A DNA stretch of 64,000 bases from Chitinophagaceae bacterium. GTDB lineage: Bacteria > Bacteroidota > Bacteroidia > Chitinophagales > Chitinophagaceae. The notes below the pieces were generated by a model. It made no database searches. It was not told the DNA's origin and worked only from the letters and a program-made list of their open reading frames with translations. This document shows, piece by piece, positions 63,415 through 64,000 of this stretch. The first letter of the stretch is position 1, and the number at the start of each line of letters is the position of its first letter. A program made the translations under genes and the position numbers. The stretch lies in assembly GCA_016710745.1 (NCBI GenBank), contig JADJVB010000013.1:372001-436000 (forward strand). The letters run 5' to 3'.

Positions 63415-64000
63415 ATGAAATTTCATTTACTCCGCAATTTATTGCTGTTAACTATTTTCCTGATGTTGGGAAACAGGTCATTTTCGCAGGCAAACAAATC
63501 TGAGAAAACTGAACAGGCAGCCAAAGTTAAAAAAGTAAAAAAGCCAAAAGTTCCATCCCTGATGGATGAAGATGGAAAACAGGTAGGTGAAGCAGCCGAT
63601 GATTTTGAAGGAGCTTTGAATTACGATTTCAACTTGACCAAAAACCCGGTAACGGGAAAAATTCCTGATGGTATACGGAAAGCGGAACTTGCGCAGGCAC
63701 GGCAGGTGTTAGATCAGCAGGGAGATAATTTTGAGAACCTGGGTTCGTATAGTTTCCAGGGGCCGGATAACCTGGGAGGCCGAACCCGCAGCATTGTTTA
63801 CGATGTACGGTTTAACGGTACCACAAACCGTATCATTCTGGCCGGCGGGGTAAGTGGTGGTGTGTATAAAACCATTGATAATGGTGCATCCTGGGTAAGA
63901 AAAAGCCCAACGGGAGATTTGTTTAGCGTTTCCACTATTGCGCAGGATCCGCGGCCTGGTTTCCAGGATACCTGGTATTATGCCGGTGGCGAATGGACAG
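63415..64000 (+). CDS. Secreted sortilin/BNR-repeat protein, N-terminal part
   Basis: Starts at ATG 63415 and runs off the window with no stop (195 complete codons). Signal peptide MKFHLLRNLLLLTIFLMLGN... ending near FSQ (~25). A Lys-rich linker (KVKKVKKPKVPS) follows, then a conserved N-terminal region and the first propeller blades: YSFQGPDNLGGRTRSIVYD and LAGGVSGGVYKTIDNGASWVRKSPTGD, the same Asp-box type as the 11028 and 29016 proteins. A T9SS C-terminal domain cannot be checked here. Probably a surface or secreted propeller protein. Confidence 0.8.
   Translation, partial: MKFHLLRNLLLLTIFLMLGNRSFSQANKSEKTEQAAKVKKVKKPKVPSLMDEDGKQVGEAADDFEGALNYDFNLTKNPVTGKIPDGIRKAELAQARQVLDQQGDNFENLGSYSFQGPDNLGGRTRSIVYDVRFNGTTNRIILAGGVSGGVYKTIDNGASWVRKSPTGDLFSVSTIAQDPRPGFQDTWYYAGGEWT

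Overview
The window comes from a Bacteroidota genome, most likely Chitinophagaceae-like. The evidence is type IX secretion system (T9SS) parts (PorV, PorP/SprF), at least five products or relics ending in a T9SS sorting domain, a bacillithiol synthase (BshA), DUF4292 and EI24 families, a eukaryotic-type NADP isocitrate dehydrogenase, and TAnnTTTG -7 promoter elements in place of a sigma70 -10 box. I found no tRNA, rRNA, CRISPR array, phage or insertion sequence. The genus is inferred from gene content only.

0-11 kb is housekeeping: the end of porV, ispF, a type B T9SS cargo protein, dut, a DUF4292 lipoprotein, an EnvC-like murein hydrolase activator, bshA, an M28 peptidase, a short RsmI-like methyltransferase, an EI24 membrane protein interrupted by an in-frame TAG, and 3-methyladenine DNA glycosylase. 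11-25 kb (minus strand) is a secretion block: a 1507-residue sortilin/BNR plus Ig-like protein, a 2644-residue M12B-type metalloprotease with P domains, and a PorP/SprF protein. 25-41 kb returns to metabolism and RNA modification (upp, ade, trmD, an S4 protein, a THUMP methyltransferase, an aminotransferase) with an S9 peptidase, a BNR-repeat protein and a Crp/Fnr regulator next to two small membrane proteins. The gaps here carry heptanucleotide arrays (32.1-33.8 kb) and a cluster of short palindromes (40.4-40.9 kb).

41.7-48.7 kb is an efflux operon: TetR, TolC, HlyD-type adaptor, two ABC ATPases and two permeases. It matches the E. coli cecR-ybhGFSR order with YbhF split in two and a TolC added, behind a textbook Bacteroidota promoter bracketed by two identical operator palindromes. 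It is followed by a VF530 protein, a cation/proton antiporter and icd.

51.4-64 kb is low-density, repeat-rich accessory DNA coding for T9SS adhesin-like proteins. Two large genes (52238-55996 and 57170-62493) share a nearly identical 3' part including the terminator. The second carries two single-base frameshifts, and a broken sorting-domain relic lies between them. The window ends inside another sortilin/BNR-type secreted protein.
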